This document shows, one piece after another, positions 44,578 to 53,797 of a stretch of 64,000 nucleotides of DNA; the first letter of the stretch is position 1; the number at the start of each line of letters is the position of its first letter. The DNA comes from Ruminococcus sp. HUN007 (GTDB taxonomy: Bacteria > Bacillota > Clostridia > Oscillospirales > Ruminococcaceae). The notes beneath the pieces are model-generated. The model ran no database searches. It was not told the DNA's origin and was given only the letters and a program-made list of their open reading frames with translations. The stretch lies in the NCBI RefSeq assembly GCF_000712055.1, contig NZ_JOOA01000002.1, positions 248,001 to 312,000 of the forward strand. The letters are read 5' to 3'. Both the position numbers and the translations under genes were made by a program.

Positions 44578-45024
44578 ATGAATAATAAAACTCCGAAAAT
44601 ACTGATGCTTGTCGAGGGCGCTAAAACTGATGTACTACTGATGAAGCATCTTCTCAGTATTTATGGCATCAGCAGTAATCATGAGATAGTTTCGTACAAC
44701 ACAAACATATATACTCTCTATCAGGAAATGTTTGCAGAAAATGATCCGGAAAATATGGATATTCTTCAAGTCCTTCGCTCCAGAGAAAAAAATGAAACAC
44801 GAAAACAAATCTTTGATGAAATCTATTCAGATATTCTACTCATTTTTGATCTTGACCCTCACGCTCCTGATTTCACTCCTGAAAAAATCACTGAAATGCA
44901 GGAATACTTTACAGAATCCTCAGATATGGGGAAACTCTATCTGAATTATCCTATGGTCGAAGCGTTTTACCATATGACTGGAATACCTGATTATGATTAT
45001 AATTCAAATTTTATTCCGATTTGA
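44578..45024 (+). CDS. TOPRIM-like partner of the interrupted ATPase, probably truncated
   Basis: 148 residues. ILMLVEGAKTDVLLMKHLLS supplies the TOPRIM Glu and ILLIFDLDPHAPDF the DxD; YPMVEAFYHMTGIPDYDY resembles family sequences that normally continue for about 100 more residues. Here a stop follows NSNFIPI and a terminator begins at once, so the 3' part has probably been lost. The ATG at 44578 overlaps the ATPase end. It is the RloB/OLD-like half of the second ATPase-TOPRIM pair. Confidence 0.65.
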   Translation: MNNKTPKILMLVEGAKTDVLLMKHLLSIYGISSNHEIVSYNTNIYTLYQEMFAENDPENMDILQVLRSREKNETRKQIFDEIYSDILLIFDLDPHAPDFTPEKITEMQEYFTESSDMGKLYLNYPMVEAFYHMTGIPDYDYNSNFIPI

Positions 45025-45052
45025 AACGAGACTGTCCTGCAGTCTCGTTTTT
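45024..45052 (+). terminator. Terminator after the TOPRIM-like gene
   Basis: AAACGAGACTG/CAGTCTCGTTT stem followed by T residues, immediately at the stop codon. Confidence 0.75.
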
Positions 45053-45090
45053 CAATTAGCGCCGTAGGCGCATCCTTTTCCGAAATGGTA

Positions 45091-45151
45091 GCACCTGCGG
45101 TGCAATTGAAAACGGCAGTACACTGATCAGGACGATCAGCGCACTGCCGTT
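45091..45151. repeat. Terminator-like repeat, copy 2 (partner at 34156-34226)
   Basis: GCACCTGCGGTGCAATTGAA followed by the hairpin AACGGCAGT...ACTGCCGTT around CTGATC/GATCAG. It differs from copy 1 at a handful of positions only. Confidence 0.7.
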
Positions 45152-45178
45152 ATTTGTTATAACGTTACAAAATCATTA

Positions 45179-46351
45179 TTAACCCACATGATCCACCGAA
45201 AACCAGAAAACAAAGTCTTCGGGTATCGGTGTACCGGGACTGCACTGGATTGTTTTTAAAGTATCGTGTGAATGGTCTAAATCTTCCTTATCTTTTCCGA
45301 AACTACCGAAACAGTCGAAAGTCCATTTGATCCCGTTTTCATCAAGGATCTTTGTTATTTCAGAAAGTGTGCCGTTATGCGGGAGTGACGGGACCACTTT
45401 CATTTCTTCGGCATCTTTATCACGCACTACATATACAACATGGTCTATATTGTCAAAGAACGCGACCTGGCCAGTTTCAAAATACTTTGTGCTGATATAT
45501 ACCGTGCTGTATGTATAATCAACATTTAACCATTTAAGGTCAGCCATTAATCCCTTGTAATCCTGCCCTTCAGATTTGAAAAACACTCTGAATAAAATAC
45601 GAGATTTTTCATCTTTCAGGTCTTTGATAATCTCTTCTGTATTCTGCATTCTGGCTGCGACTTTTTCGATATCATAAATAGCTTTATCAAATCTTTCCTC
45701 ATCATAAAGATTGATTCCGTCAATCGTTTTTATGATTCCAGATTTTATATAATATTCAATTTCAATATCTTTTCCAATTTTTCTGCATGCACGAACATAT
45801 TCTTCAGCTGTATCTTCATACAGCAAAGTGCTATAGCCCTCAAAGGAAAAATAACTTACATTATAATTTCTGCCACCTCCTCTTGAAGGTGGCGAATAAA
45901 AGTGCACTTTCATTCCAAGATCTTCAGAATTCATTTTTACTGAAACAGTATTTTTATTTACTGCATCAGAAAAAAGAAGACAACAGTACTGAAGTCTTGA
46001 AGGTTTTTCATTATCAACTTCGATATTACCATATCGATCAGACATATGAAATAAGCTTAAGAGCAGCGAAATGCCAATGATTATTGCTGCTAAAATGATA
46101 CAAGGCTTTATCCTTAACTCTATGTTCCATGTTTTAAAATTAAACAGAAAAGCCAATATATAGATCTGACAAACGGATGCAAATCCACTGTAATTTATAA
46201 TATCCAACATGATAACTAACGGTGAATTTGTTTTCACGCTAAGTTCATAAAGTCCATATCTTAAAAAACCAACAATCGCAAATACAAGTAAACCTTTAAC
46301 AACATCTTTTGCGGTCATTTTGGTTGGTGTTTTTTTGTATTGATTATTCAT
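45179..46351 (-). CDS. Hypothetical membrane protein with large C-terminal soluble domain
   Basis: About 390 residues from the ATG at 46351 (AAGGA site). Three hydrophobic segments lie in the first ~110 residues, then a ~280-residue soluble region with no recognised motif (includes VHFYSPPSRGGGRNYNVSYF). It overlaps the end of the upstream Cys-rich gene region by context only (10 bases apart) and is likely co-transcribed with it. Function is unknown. Confidence 0.65.
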   Translation of the reverse strand: MNNQYKKTPTKMTAKDVVKGLLVFAIVGFLRYGLYELSVKTNSPLVIMLDIINYSGFASVCQIYILAFLFNFKTWNIELRIKPCIILAAIIIGISLLLSLFHMSDRYGNIEVDNEKPSRLQYCCLLFSDAVNKNTVSVKMNSEDLGMKVHFYSPPSRGGGRNYNVSYFSFEGYSTLLYEDTAEEYVRACRKIGKDIEIEYYIKSGIIKTIDGINLYDEERFDKAIYDIEKVAARMQNTEEIIKDLKDEKSRILFRVFFKSEGQDYKGLMADLKWLNVDYTYSTVYISTKYFETGQVAFFDNIDHVVYVVRDKDAEEMKVVPSLPHNGTLSEITKILDENGIKWTFDCFGSFGKDKEDLDHSHDTLKTIQCSPGTPIPEDFVFWFSVDHVG

Positions 46352-46361
46352 ATATTTTTCC

Positions 46362-47144
46362 TTATTTTGTATGACTGATGCCATCAACATATCCGCGGTA
46401 GCCTTCACATCTTGTTCTTGGATCGTATTCTCCGCAAAGATATGTTTCCTGCCTTATTTCATAATCATCTGTAAGATATTCAAAATACTCATCTTTGCTG
46501 TTCACTTTCAGATATGAATCCTTTTGCTTACGGTAACAGAGCATGCAGCCGTAATCATCGCAGCCGTATGGCGAATAGTCTGAATACTGGCAGGTAAAAC
46601 AACATTTCAGATAATATTCCGGAGATATCTGTCTCTGCAGATCCATTAATGCAGATTCAAAATACAATGTCTTCTTTGAACTATCAAACTTCTTCCCGCC
46701 TATCTTCAGAGAAAACTCATTCACAGTGACATCGTCGTGATATACTCTCTCGTCATCGCAATAATACAAACACTGTGTTTTACTATGATCATGTTCCGTA
46801 TATTCAAATGAAACTCTGATCATTCCCAGCAGATCACTGCTATCGCTTCTTCGAAATACTGTAACTGGTATTTCGACATCAAGAGAGTATCTCAGAAGCG
46901 TATACCAGTACGGAACCACCGAGTCTCCTGAAATGAATCCGCCCGCTTTCATAATATAGAATTTCTCAGATGCTTTTTCAGCGTCACCATCAGTAACCTG
47001 AAAATCTGCAATTGTCGAACCTTTAAAAGTGATGCCGTCCAGGGTAAATGAAAGTGGATCACTACTGTATTCCCCTTCTGTATTAATAATGTCGATGACA
47101 GCATCGTGGTTTTTATCTTTGTAATGTGCTTTACATATCTTCAT
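46362..47144 (-). CDS. Cys-rich hypothetical protein (DUF6304-like?)
   Basis: 260 residues, no signal peptide. A beta-rich N-terminal part leads to a cysteine cluster, CCFTCQYSDYSPYGCDDYGC and MLCYRK, which may bind zinc or iron. This pattern resembles the DUF6304 family as I remember it; a profile search is needed. The gene is next to a membrane protein gene with 10 bases between, which suggests a two-gene unit. Confidence 0.6.
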   Translation of the reverse strand: MKICKAHYKDKNHDAVIDIINTEGEYSSDPLSFTLDGITFKGSTIADFQVTDGDAEKASEKFYIMKAGGFISGDSVVPYWYTLLRYSLDVEIPVTVFRRSDSSDLLGMIRVSFEYTEHDHSKTQCLYYCDDERVYHDDVTVNEFSLKIGGKKFDSSKKTLYFESALMDLQRQISPEYYLKCCFTCQYSDYSPYGCDDYGCMLCYRKQKDSYLKVNSKDEYFEYLTDDYEIRQETYLCGEYDPRTRCEGYRGYVDGISHTK

Positions 47145-47217
47145 TTTATATTACTCCTGTCATTTCATTCTACTGTTTATGTCTTCTTCGTTACATTTCA
47201 TTACTTTCCTTAAAAGC

Positions 47218-47250
47218 AAACGCCCTCCGGTAATAATCCGTAAGGCGTTT
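47218..47250 (-). terminator. Terminator of the GNAT gene
   Basis: On the minus strand AAACGCCTTACGG pairs imperfectly with CCGGAGGGCGTTT and a T-rich stretch follows, 25 bases past the acetyltransferase stop. Confidence 0.55.
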
Positions 47251-47274
47251 ATTTTATTCTGCCGGACAAATCGG

Positions 47275-47718
47275 CTATTCTTTAAGTTCCTTTTCCATAC
47301 GAATACAGTCAAATGTAACACCGTGGATGATGTTTTGGTCTGTAACGATGTAGCCGAGTTTCCTGTAGAAATCAACTGCAACGTCACGGCTCTCTATAAC
47401 TGCTTTGGTATATCCAAGTTCAGAAAGCCATTTTTCTGCTTCAAGAACAACTTCTCTGCCAAGGCCTCTGCCGCGGTATTCCGGGAGCACCACCACCCTG
47501 CCTATCATGGCAGAAGATGCATCAAGCGGATATAAACGGCAGGTGGCTACCGGAAAATCAGAATCGGTGAGAACGATATATTTTGTTTCCGGTGTATCAT
47601 GCTCATCAAACTCCCGACGCAGTGTAATGCCGTGCTGACGCGCCATTCCCTGAATACGTACATAGTAGGCACCAGCCTGCTGCCATGTTTCTTCAGCCCT
47701 TATAACATCAATATTCAT
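47275..47718 (-). CDS. GNAT family N-acetyltransferase (ElaA-like)
   Basis: 147 residues with the acetyl-CoA loop IGRVVVLPEYRGRGLGREVV and the late motif VDFYRKLGYIVTDQ. The N-terminal RIQGMARQHGITLRREFDEH is typical of the ElaA/YjcF branch. The substrate is unknown. It is monocistronic. Confidence 0.85.
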   Translation of the reverse strand: MNIDVIRAEETWQQAGAYYVRIQGMARQHGITLRREFDEHDTPETKYIVLTDSDFPVATCRLYPLDASSAMIGRVVVLPEYRGRGLGREVVLEAEKWLSELGYTKAVIESRDVAVDFYRKLGYIVTDQNIIHGVTFDCIRMEKELKE

Positions 47719-47762
47719 AACTTGCCCTTCATTCAGATTTATCTTTCACTGATCAGCGTTTT

Positions 47763-47880
47763 CCTAAGAAAACGCTGATTTATTCATAAATCAGCGTGGG
47801 GTTCGGGGCGAAGCCCCGTAATCTCCCCGCCCCAGCAATCCGGCGAAGCCGGATTGCTGGCTTAATCAGTGTTTTCCTAA
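47763..47880. repeat. Dispersed palindromic repeat, copy C (inverted orientation)
   Basis: Read on the minus strand it starts TTAGGAAAACACTGATTAAG and ends ATCAGCGTTTTCTTAGG, with hairpins CAATCCGG-CTTCGCCGGATTG and GGGGCTTCGCCCC. It has the same plan as copies A and D, but inner arms differ by compensating changes. Confidence 0.8.
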
Positions 47881-47916
47881 AAATATCAGCCTGTCAGAGC
47901 AGGCTGATATTTTTTA
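47881..47916 (-). terminator. Terminator of the EAL gene
   Basis: AAATATCAGCCTG/CAGGCTGATATTT stem with T flank, 25 bases past the EAL protein stop. Confidence 0.75.
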
Positions 47917-47941
47917 TAGAGAAGATCTGTGTTACCTTCAT

Positions 47942-50900
47942 TTAGTCATAACTTATATTTCCGTCTCGTTCAGCTTCCTGACCGTTAATTATCAGCCTGA
48001 ATCTGCTGTTCGAGATTTTAACATTTCTGTCATCTGCCATCGTTTCTTTTCCGAGAGACGTTCTTATCTTTATGTTAATGTCTGAATTGCAGAGAATAAC
48101 GTTTGAATCTTCATTATAGCCGCCGAATACGAGTGCATTCTGTCCGGCAGCATCCACTTTCAGATGTGTATCAGAAATATTAAGGAACGTACTTCCGTTA
48201 AGAGCGCCGAGAACAGTTGATGCATCAGCCATAACATTGAGCGTAAGGCTGATAAACCTTGTCTTCAGCGAAGCCACGGATCCTCTGAGCGAACCGATAG
48301 CAACCAGCGTTTCCCCGTGATCGTACAGGCTTACTGAACTCTTGACGATCGAAACTGAGGCATCACCTTCAAGCGAGCCTATAAAAGCGCCTACAGCTGC
48401 TGCAACCTCTGCATCGATACGGCATGTTGTGATATTAAGATCAACAGCGCCGCTGACAGAACCGATACAGACAATGCTTTCCGTGTCAATATCAAAATTA
48501 TACTCGCCCCGGTTGATACGAATTATGCCGCCAAGTCCGGAACCGATACAGACACCAGCCTTGCCACGGCTTTTTATTCTGATGAGACCGTCCTGACCGA
48601 ATACTATCTCACCGTGAGCAGAATTAAGATCATTACCGATTGCATATGATTCAGCAGAGTCGAGATCGATACTCAGTGAACCGTTTCCCTCAACAAGAAG
48701 CCTTGATGATTCCGGTACCCTGATTCCTGCCCTGTACAGAGTGTTTGAACCGACAAGAACGAGTGTTACATTGGAGTTGGAACTGATATCGATAGCAGGT
48801 CTGTTTTTGATATTTGAAAAATAAACATCCTCGAGCGTGATACATCCCTTGTATCCCGGCTCTATCAGTATGTGCAGGTCTGTTTTCATCTGAGGCGTTC
48901 CGATAATGGAAATATCCTTGTAGACCATATCGTCATGCCCGATAATAATATCAGTACAGCCGTCCTTAACAAGATTGGCCAGAGAAACACGGTTGGTTTT
49001 TCCAGCAATATAAATCCGTTTCGAGTTGCCGTCAATACGTTCCTGATAATAGTGCATTATCTCACCGCGTACCTTTTTATCTATCTCACCGATGAGCGAG
49101 GCGGACGGGCGTGCAGTATAGTATCCCTGAATGAGATCGGCTCCAAGATGAATAACTGTTCTCAGTTCGTCGGAAGTTTCAATGCCTTCGGCAAGTGCCT
49201 TGATGCCGTTATCGTGACAGAAATCAATGATCTCACGGACAAAGTGCTGCTTCTGTGTGTATTCATGTATGTCACTGAGAAGCGAACGGTCAATTTTGAC
49301 GAAATCAGGCATGTATCTGAGAAGATTGCTGACATTCGAATAACCGGTTCCGTAATCATCAATAGCGATATTCAAATGAAGTTTCTCAAAATACGACTTC
49401 AGATTTTCAAGCTCTGAGTCCTTAAGTTCCGCTTCTTCGGTAAGCTCAATAACGACTTTATCGGAATGGGAAGCAAGATGGCTGTCAAGCTCCGCAAGCG
49501 TCTCCTCTCCCAGACCTACTCCGGGTATACTGTTAATAAATATTCTTGCTTTTCCAATCGCAGAATCATTAACGTCTATCAGTCTGATAACATTAAGAAA
49601 AGTTGCACGTTCGACATCAGACAGCCTGTCCTGCATGGCAGCGTATTTAATAATATTAAGCGGTGAAACTTTTTCATCAGTACGTGAGCGCATAAGCGCC
49701 TCATAAGCATAAACACTTCCGTCAGATGCGCTGACAATAGGCTGAAAATAATAATCGAGCAGATTGTCATCAAGTATTTTTGAAACAAGATGATACTGAT
49801 TTTTTTCATCAGTATTAAGATTTTCATAGGCACGGTTGGAAACACTGAATTTACTGCTTTTTATATGGTCGATCTGTTCCTGCATCTGCTGCATGATTAT
49901 TTCACGTCTCAGACACTCGAATCCCCTGATCACTGATCCGGTCCAGCGACGGTATGTGTCATCGTAGCTTCGCGGAGTGCTGCCGTAACTTACCGCAGCA
50001 TAGCCAAAGCATTCCTCCCCGAAAAACAAAGGAGTAAAAAAGAAAGCAACAGGATTTTCATGACTTTCATACAGATCAGGAAGCATTTCTTCAATACTGA
50101 AAACATCCTCAGTGCCTACAATATTGTTTTTTCTGTCAGAACAGTAGCGAATTGCATGTATCATCTTACTTGAATACCCTCTGTTGCGGACGCGGACTCC
50201 CTGTCCCATGTTTTTCCATTCCACCGGAAGACAAAGATGAAATTCCTCTGCGTTTCTGAGCTGGTACACATATGAATAAACGGTATTCAGAAAATCAGGA
50301 AGCGAGATCTGGGATATAAGGTCTTCATCTATCGTATTGAAGACGGAAGCATAACGTTCCTCGGAAATATCTGTAGCCCATTCGTCACGTTTAAACATGT
50401 TTTTCCTGTCAACAGGACAGCAGGAACATCCACAGCTTTCACCGATGACCAGCTCCGAACCGGAAACAAAAGGTTCAGGAGCAGCGCTGTTATTCATCAT
50501 ACTGAACAGATACTCAAACGCATATTCACCGAAACGTTCAGCAGGTATCATTGCTGAAGTAACAGGTTTCGGACTGGTACGGCCTTCAAGAGTGGAATCG
50601 TAACCGACTACGGCAACATCTTCAGGCACACGTATGCCCCGTTCGTTCAGAGCCTTGCACAGTCCGATAGCCATCTGGTCATTGGCGCATACAACAGCAT
50701 CGGGAAACTCTTTTCCGGCAGAAAACAGATCTTCAGTGCAGACTTCCCCGCTCTGATACCAGAAATCGCCGTAAACAAGCCTGTCCTTTCTGACTTCCAG
50801 CCCTGATGCCTTCATGGCATCACAATAGGCATTATATCGTTCTATAGAATGCTTGTGATACTTTTTCCCTGCAAGAAAAGCTATGTCTCTGCATCCGTGC

Positions 50901-51289
50901 TCCTTAATAAGATGAGTCACAAGATCAAATACAGCAGAGTGACAGCTGGTACAGATCCACGGAAACAGTTCACTTTCTTTTTCAATTACCAGCACCGGCT
51001 TATCAAAATTGTTCTTCAGTGCGCACTCAAGATCATAAGCCGCATTTTCCGTCTGAATACTGTCCTTAAGTATAACAGCAGCATCGAATTTGTCCGGATT
51101 CATAAGAGAAAAAATATTTGAATCTCCCATTTCACGTTCAGCTGTATCCTGATATTTAAGATACATTGAAAAAACGCAGACATCAAAACCTGATGCGAAT
51201 GCAGATCTCAGAAAACCGGTAATAAAACGGCTCTGATACGATTCATCAGCCTGTCCGGCAAACAATGCAATTCTCTTCCCTGTAAACAT
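47942..51289 (-). CDS. c-di-GMP phosphodiesterase (EAL) with LacI-like sensor and beta-helix-like tail
   Basis: 1115 residues, no membrane segment. Residues about 5-285 are a LacI/periplasmic-binding-type sensor (RIALFAGQADESYQSRFITG, VVCANDQMAIGLCKALNERG, VPEDVAVVGYDST). A GAF-like stretch follows (about 320-480). The EAL domain (about 510-755) keeps its catalytic residues: YEALMRS, FINSIPG, IELTEEAEL, DDYGTGYSNVSNL, VKIDRSLL, EGIET and IQGYY. It should hydrolyse c-di-GMP to pGpG. The last ~340 residues (from about 775) are Gly/Ser/Ile/Asp-rich short strands (GCITLEDVYFSNIKNRPAID and onward) that look like a right-handed beta-helix. There is no GGDEF domain. A sugar-like ligand is inferred for the sensor. 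Confidence 0.88.
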   Translation of the reverse strand: MFTGKRIALFAGQADESYQSRFITGFLRSAFASGFDVCVFSMYLKYQDTAEREMGDSNIFSLMNPDKFDAAVILKDSIQTENAAYDLECALKNNFDKPVLVIEKESELFPWICTSCHSAVFDLVTHLIKEHGCRDIAFLAGKKYHKHSIERYNAYCDAMKASGLEVRKDRLVYGDFWYQSGEVCTEDLFSAGKEFPDAVVCANDQMAIGLCKALNERGIRVPEDVAVVGYDSTLEGRTSPKPVTSAMIPAERFGEYAFEYLFSMMNNSAAPEPFVSGSELVIGESCGCSCCPVDRKNMFKRDEWATDISEERYASVFNTIDEDLISQISLPDFLNTVYSYVYQLRNAEEFHLCLPVEWKNMGQGVRVRNRGYSSKMIHAIRYCSDRKNNIVGTEDVFSIEEMLPDLYESHENPVAFFFTPLFFGEECFGYAAVSYGSTPRSYDDTYRRWTGSVIRGFECLRREIIMQQMQEQIDHIKSSKFSVSNRAYENLNTDEKNQYHLVSKILDDNLLDYYFQPIVSASDGSVYAYEALMRSRTDEKVSPLNIIKYAAMQDRLSDVERATFLNVIRLIDVNDSAIGKARIFINSIPGVGLGEETLAELDSHLASHSDKVVIELTEEAELKDSELENLKSYFEKLHLNIAIDDYGTGYSNVSNLLRYMPDFVKIDRSLLSDIHEYTQKQHFVREIIDFCHDNGIKALAEGIETSDELRTVIHLGADLIQGYYTARPSASLIGEIDKKVRGEIMHYYQERIDGNSKRIYIAGKTNRVSLANLVKDGCTDIIIGHDDMVYKDISIIGTPQMKTDLHILIEPGYKGCITLEDVYFSNIKNRPAIDISSNSNVTLVLVGSNTLYRAGIRVPESSRLLVEGNGSLSIDLDSAESYAIGNDLNSAHGEIVFGQDGLIRIKSRGKAGVCIGSGLGGIIRINRGEYNFDIDTESIVCIGSVSGAVDLNITTCRIDAEVAAAVGAFIGSLEGDASVSIVKSSVSLYDHGETLVAIGSLRGSVASLKTRFISLTLNVMADASTVLGALNGSTFLNISDTHLKVDAAGQNALVFGGYNEDSNVILCNSDINIKIRTSLGKETMADDRNVKISNSRFRLIINGQEAERDGNISYD

Positions 51290-51351
51290 AATAATCCCTC
51301 TCTAAGAAAACAAAAAGCTCAGAAAACAGCGACCTTTCCGGTCAGATATGA

Positions 51352-52240
51352 TCACTGTACTGATACTTTTTTTCTTCCTGCTACCCAGAAAATAATCATT
51401 GAAATAATTGAAAATACAAGCATAGCTGCATTTATCATGAGCAGCACATCAGTATAATAATAGCACGCACCTGTGATCGCAGAATATATGTGCTGTGCTT
51501 TGATAGCAAAACGATTGAAATATTCTGACTGCTTGAGCCAGATACCACCGGCAAGAATAAGTAAGGACACTGATCCGAACGGAATACTGATCCAGTAGAA
51601 AAAGCCTGAAAAACCTTTAATATTGGCAATCAGAAGAATAAGAACAAGAAGACCGGCTAAAGCGAACGAACCGATAAAGAGCATATCTGAATAACGGGCC
51701 GTTTTAGCAGCAAGATTCATAAATCCTGCCTTCTCGATCTTGCGCATCTGAAAAACATCGACTGTATCTGCTATTTTTTCTGATGCTGAGGCATAAACAG
51801 AATCGATTTTTTTCATAATAGGCATCATCCCTTGTGTAGTTAATGGACTTTGCATAGTCATCGAAAAATTTTTCAAGTGCGGTTCTGAGATCTGAAAGCT
51901 TTTCATCAGATGCTGAACTTTCGACAGTCTGTGCATTTCCGTTTATACGTTCAAATGCAAGATCGATCTGATCATCGATCAGCGAAGAAACATAATCCGG
52001 GGTAATCGTATCGGTATACACCGAAACTGGAATACCGGTGGCATTCTCTTCATTTTCAAACTGCTTTTTTATTTCATTATAGGCTTTGTCATATGAACCG
52101 CTGACAAGAAGAATATGCTTGTATGTCGCCGGTTCAAGAGCATAAAACTTCAGAACAAATGCACCTTCAGCTGCAAACGCCGCAAAGAACAGAAGTATTG
52201 CAGTAAAAACGCATAGAATATAATTTCTTAATTTATACAT
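51352..52240 (-). pseudogene. Membrane protein of the sortase cluster, split by +1 frameshift
   Basis: From 52240 the frame encodes an N-terminal TM helix (ILCVFTAILLFFAAFAAEGA) and a ~120-residue extracytoplasmic region. One extra base in the seven-T run at 51807-51813 breaks it; without that base DDAYYEK continues IDSVYASASEKIADTVDVFQ and three C-terminal TM helices. Corrected length is ~295 residues. It starts 8 bases after the sortase stop, so it belongs to the same operon. No family is recognised. Confidence 0.7.
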
Positions 52241-52248
52241 TTCACACC

Positions 52249-52930
52249 TCAGTTATAGTATTTCGAATCGACAGGCTCACATATAACAGCATAACGCTGT
52301 GTGGATGATCCGAGCACCTGTTTAACACATGTATAAAGTGTGAGCTTGTCTGTTTTATCCTGTGAAATGTATTTTTTTATCTGTTTTTTCGAATGTTGCA
52401 AATTCCTTTACCCTGTAGGTAAATTCACCGTATGAAGTATTGATCTTAACTTCATCGCCTTCCTTCATTTTGTTAAGGTCGGCAAAGAAAGTATTTACAT
52501 GAGCATCTATCACAGAATTTCCCTTTTCACCTATAACTGCTGAAGCAGTAAGCTGACATGCTCCGTTTTTCAGAAGCTCCTCGCTGCTTCCCCAGTAAAC
52601 AGGGACATAAAGGTTAATTGATTCGCATGAAAGCATCGCATACTGCTGACCGAATGAGGGGATGACAGCCTTGCCTTCACTGCTTGTTTTAACATCACCC
52701 TTCAGTTCATAGGTATTGATGTCCTTGCTTACAACTATACTGTCAGCCGCTGAAGTTGTGTTTTTCATTGAATCACTGAATGAAACGTGAAGATAAGTCT
52801 GGAATTTGTTGTACGGAGTAATTCCGAGCACAACAGTTACCGCAGTGCAGATTGCGAAAATAAGGAACGGTGTGATGATCACGACAGGAAGCGGAGTGTA
52901 CTTTTCTTTTTTCTGTTTTGTTTCCGCCAT
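52249..52930 (-). pseudogene. Sortase, catalytic Cys and Arg beyond a +1 frameshift
   Basis: From the ATG at 52930 (GAGCTC-like site) there is one TM helix (LPVVIITPFLIFAICTAVTV), then a sortase barrel with the catalytic His in SVIDAHVNTFFADL. As written it stops after TDKKIHFTG. Removing one base from the seven-T run at 52372-52378 gives TDKKYISQDKTDKLTLYTCV, with the catalytic Cys in LYTC, and STQRYAVICEPVD with the Arg. Corrected length is 226 residues, normal. It would cleave a sorting signal and attach a surface protein; the probable substrate is the preceding gene. Confidence 0.85.
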
Positions 52931-52931
52931 A

Positions 52932-53753
52932 TCAGAGCTCCTTTGACCTGTCGCCGCGAAGTGAACGTGACATAATGATAAGCCCTGCAGCTGAAACGAG
53001 AACAACTCCGGCTGCAGCAATATAAAGACCTGTATAGTTTATACCTGTATCATCCACGATAACACCGATCGAAGATATGTCAACAACTCCGCCTTTGTCA
53101 TCGCGTATGCTGTATTCGATCTTATCCTTGGAAAAACTGTCAACGGAAACGTTCATGCCAAGCGCTGAACTTGCATCGATCATACTGTTTATGATCTCCA
53201 TCTGCTTTTCCTTGTCAAGATTCTTGAGAATCTGGTTCTTTTCAGCCTGAGGCATGTTTTTAATGTATTCATCCTTTTCTTCTTCAGTCATTTTAGAAAA
53301 GTCTGTTTTTGTTTCCTTTGCCGGAGCCGCATTTTCGTGGTTTTCTCCGGATTCTGCCGCCGGCTGTGCATTTTCAGTATTTCCTGCTTCCGGTGATGCG
53401 GAACCGTCATTCTGTACTTCAGGTGTCTGTTCTTCCGCAGCCTGATTTTCTTCTGATGATGAATCGGGAACGGCATCCTCACCGAGATACTGTCTTATCG
53501 CTTCATCAGTCCTGCCTGTATACCCAAGGATAGCTGAAACCATTTTATCATACTGTTCCGGAGTGTATTCAGTTCCCTGAAGGTAATTTGCCCCCTGCTG
53601 AACGTACGTTTCCGGAAATCCGGCAGCTCTTGCAGCAGCAATAACATCAGCTTCTGATGCAGCCTTTACTTCCGGAGAATTACCGGCCATAAAAGGTACC
53701 AGAGCGACAGCTGCCGCTGCAGCGATACCTGAATATTTCATTCTGTTTTTCAT
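52932..53753 (-). CDS. Secreted surface protein with C-terminal anchor, probable sortase substrate
   Basis: About 273 residues from the ATG at 53753. Signal peptide about 1-31. A small helical domain (ADVIAAARAAGFPETYVQQG) precedes a Glu/Ala/Asn-rich linker, then a second domain (about 150-235). The C-terminus has DDTGINYTG, a hydrophobic span (LYIAAAGVVLVSAAGLIIMS) and a basic tail RSLRGDRSKEL. That is the order of a sorting signal, but there is no LPxTG, so the recognition motif would be unusual. It ends two bases before the sortase start. Confidence 0.7.
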   Translation of the reverse strand: MKNRMKYSGIAAAAAVALVPFMAGNSPEVKAASEADVIAAARAAGFPETYVQQGANYLQGTEYTPEQYDKMVSAILGYTGRTDEAIRQYLGEDAVPDSSSEENQAAEEQTPEVQNDGSASPEAGNTENAQPAAESGENHENAAPAKETKTDFSKMTEEEKDEYIKNMPQAEKNQILKNLDKEKQMEIINSMIDASSALGMNVSVDSFSKDKIEYSIRDDKGGVVDISSIGVIVDDTGINYTGLYIAAAGVVLVSAAGLIIMSRSLRGDRSKEL

Positions 53754-53797
53754 TATCCTTATACCTCTTTTCATAATCACGGATACAGAAAACACTT

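Larger units (their letters stand above)
41614..44585 (+). pseudogene. AAA/ABC-type defence ATPase interrupted by an insertion sequence
   Basis: The left part (41614-41746) encodes MLKTFEVKGFKNFKDSIRIN and onward to LSKIII; the right part (43624-44585) continues YGKNSVGKSNLGLAIFDIV. Joining 41746 to 43624 restores one frame of 364 residues with no lost or extra base. The break is just before Walker A (YGKNSVGKSN). Walker B is MMFIDEFDAYYHYEL and the switch His lies in LTSHNTNLL. This is an RloA-like AAA_15 ATPase, paired with the TOPRIM-like protein that overlaps its end. An open frame can be drawn from inside the IS into the right part, but that product would be artificial. Confidence 0.88.
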
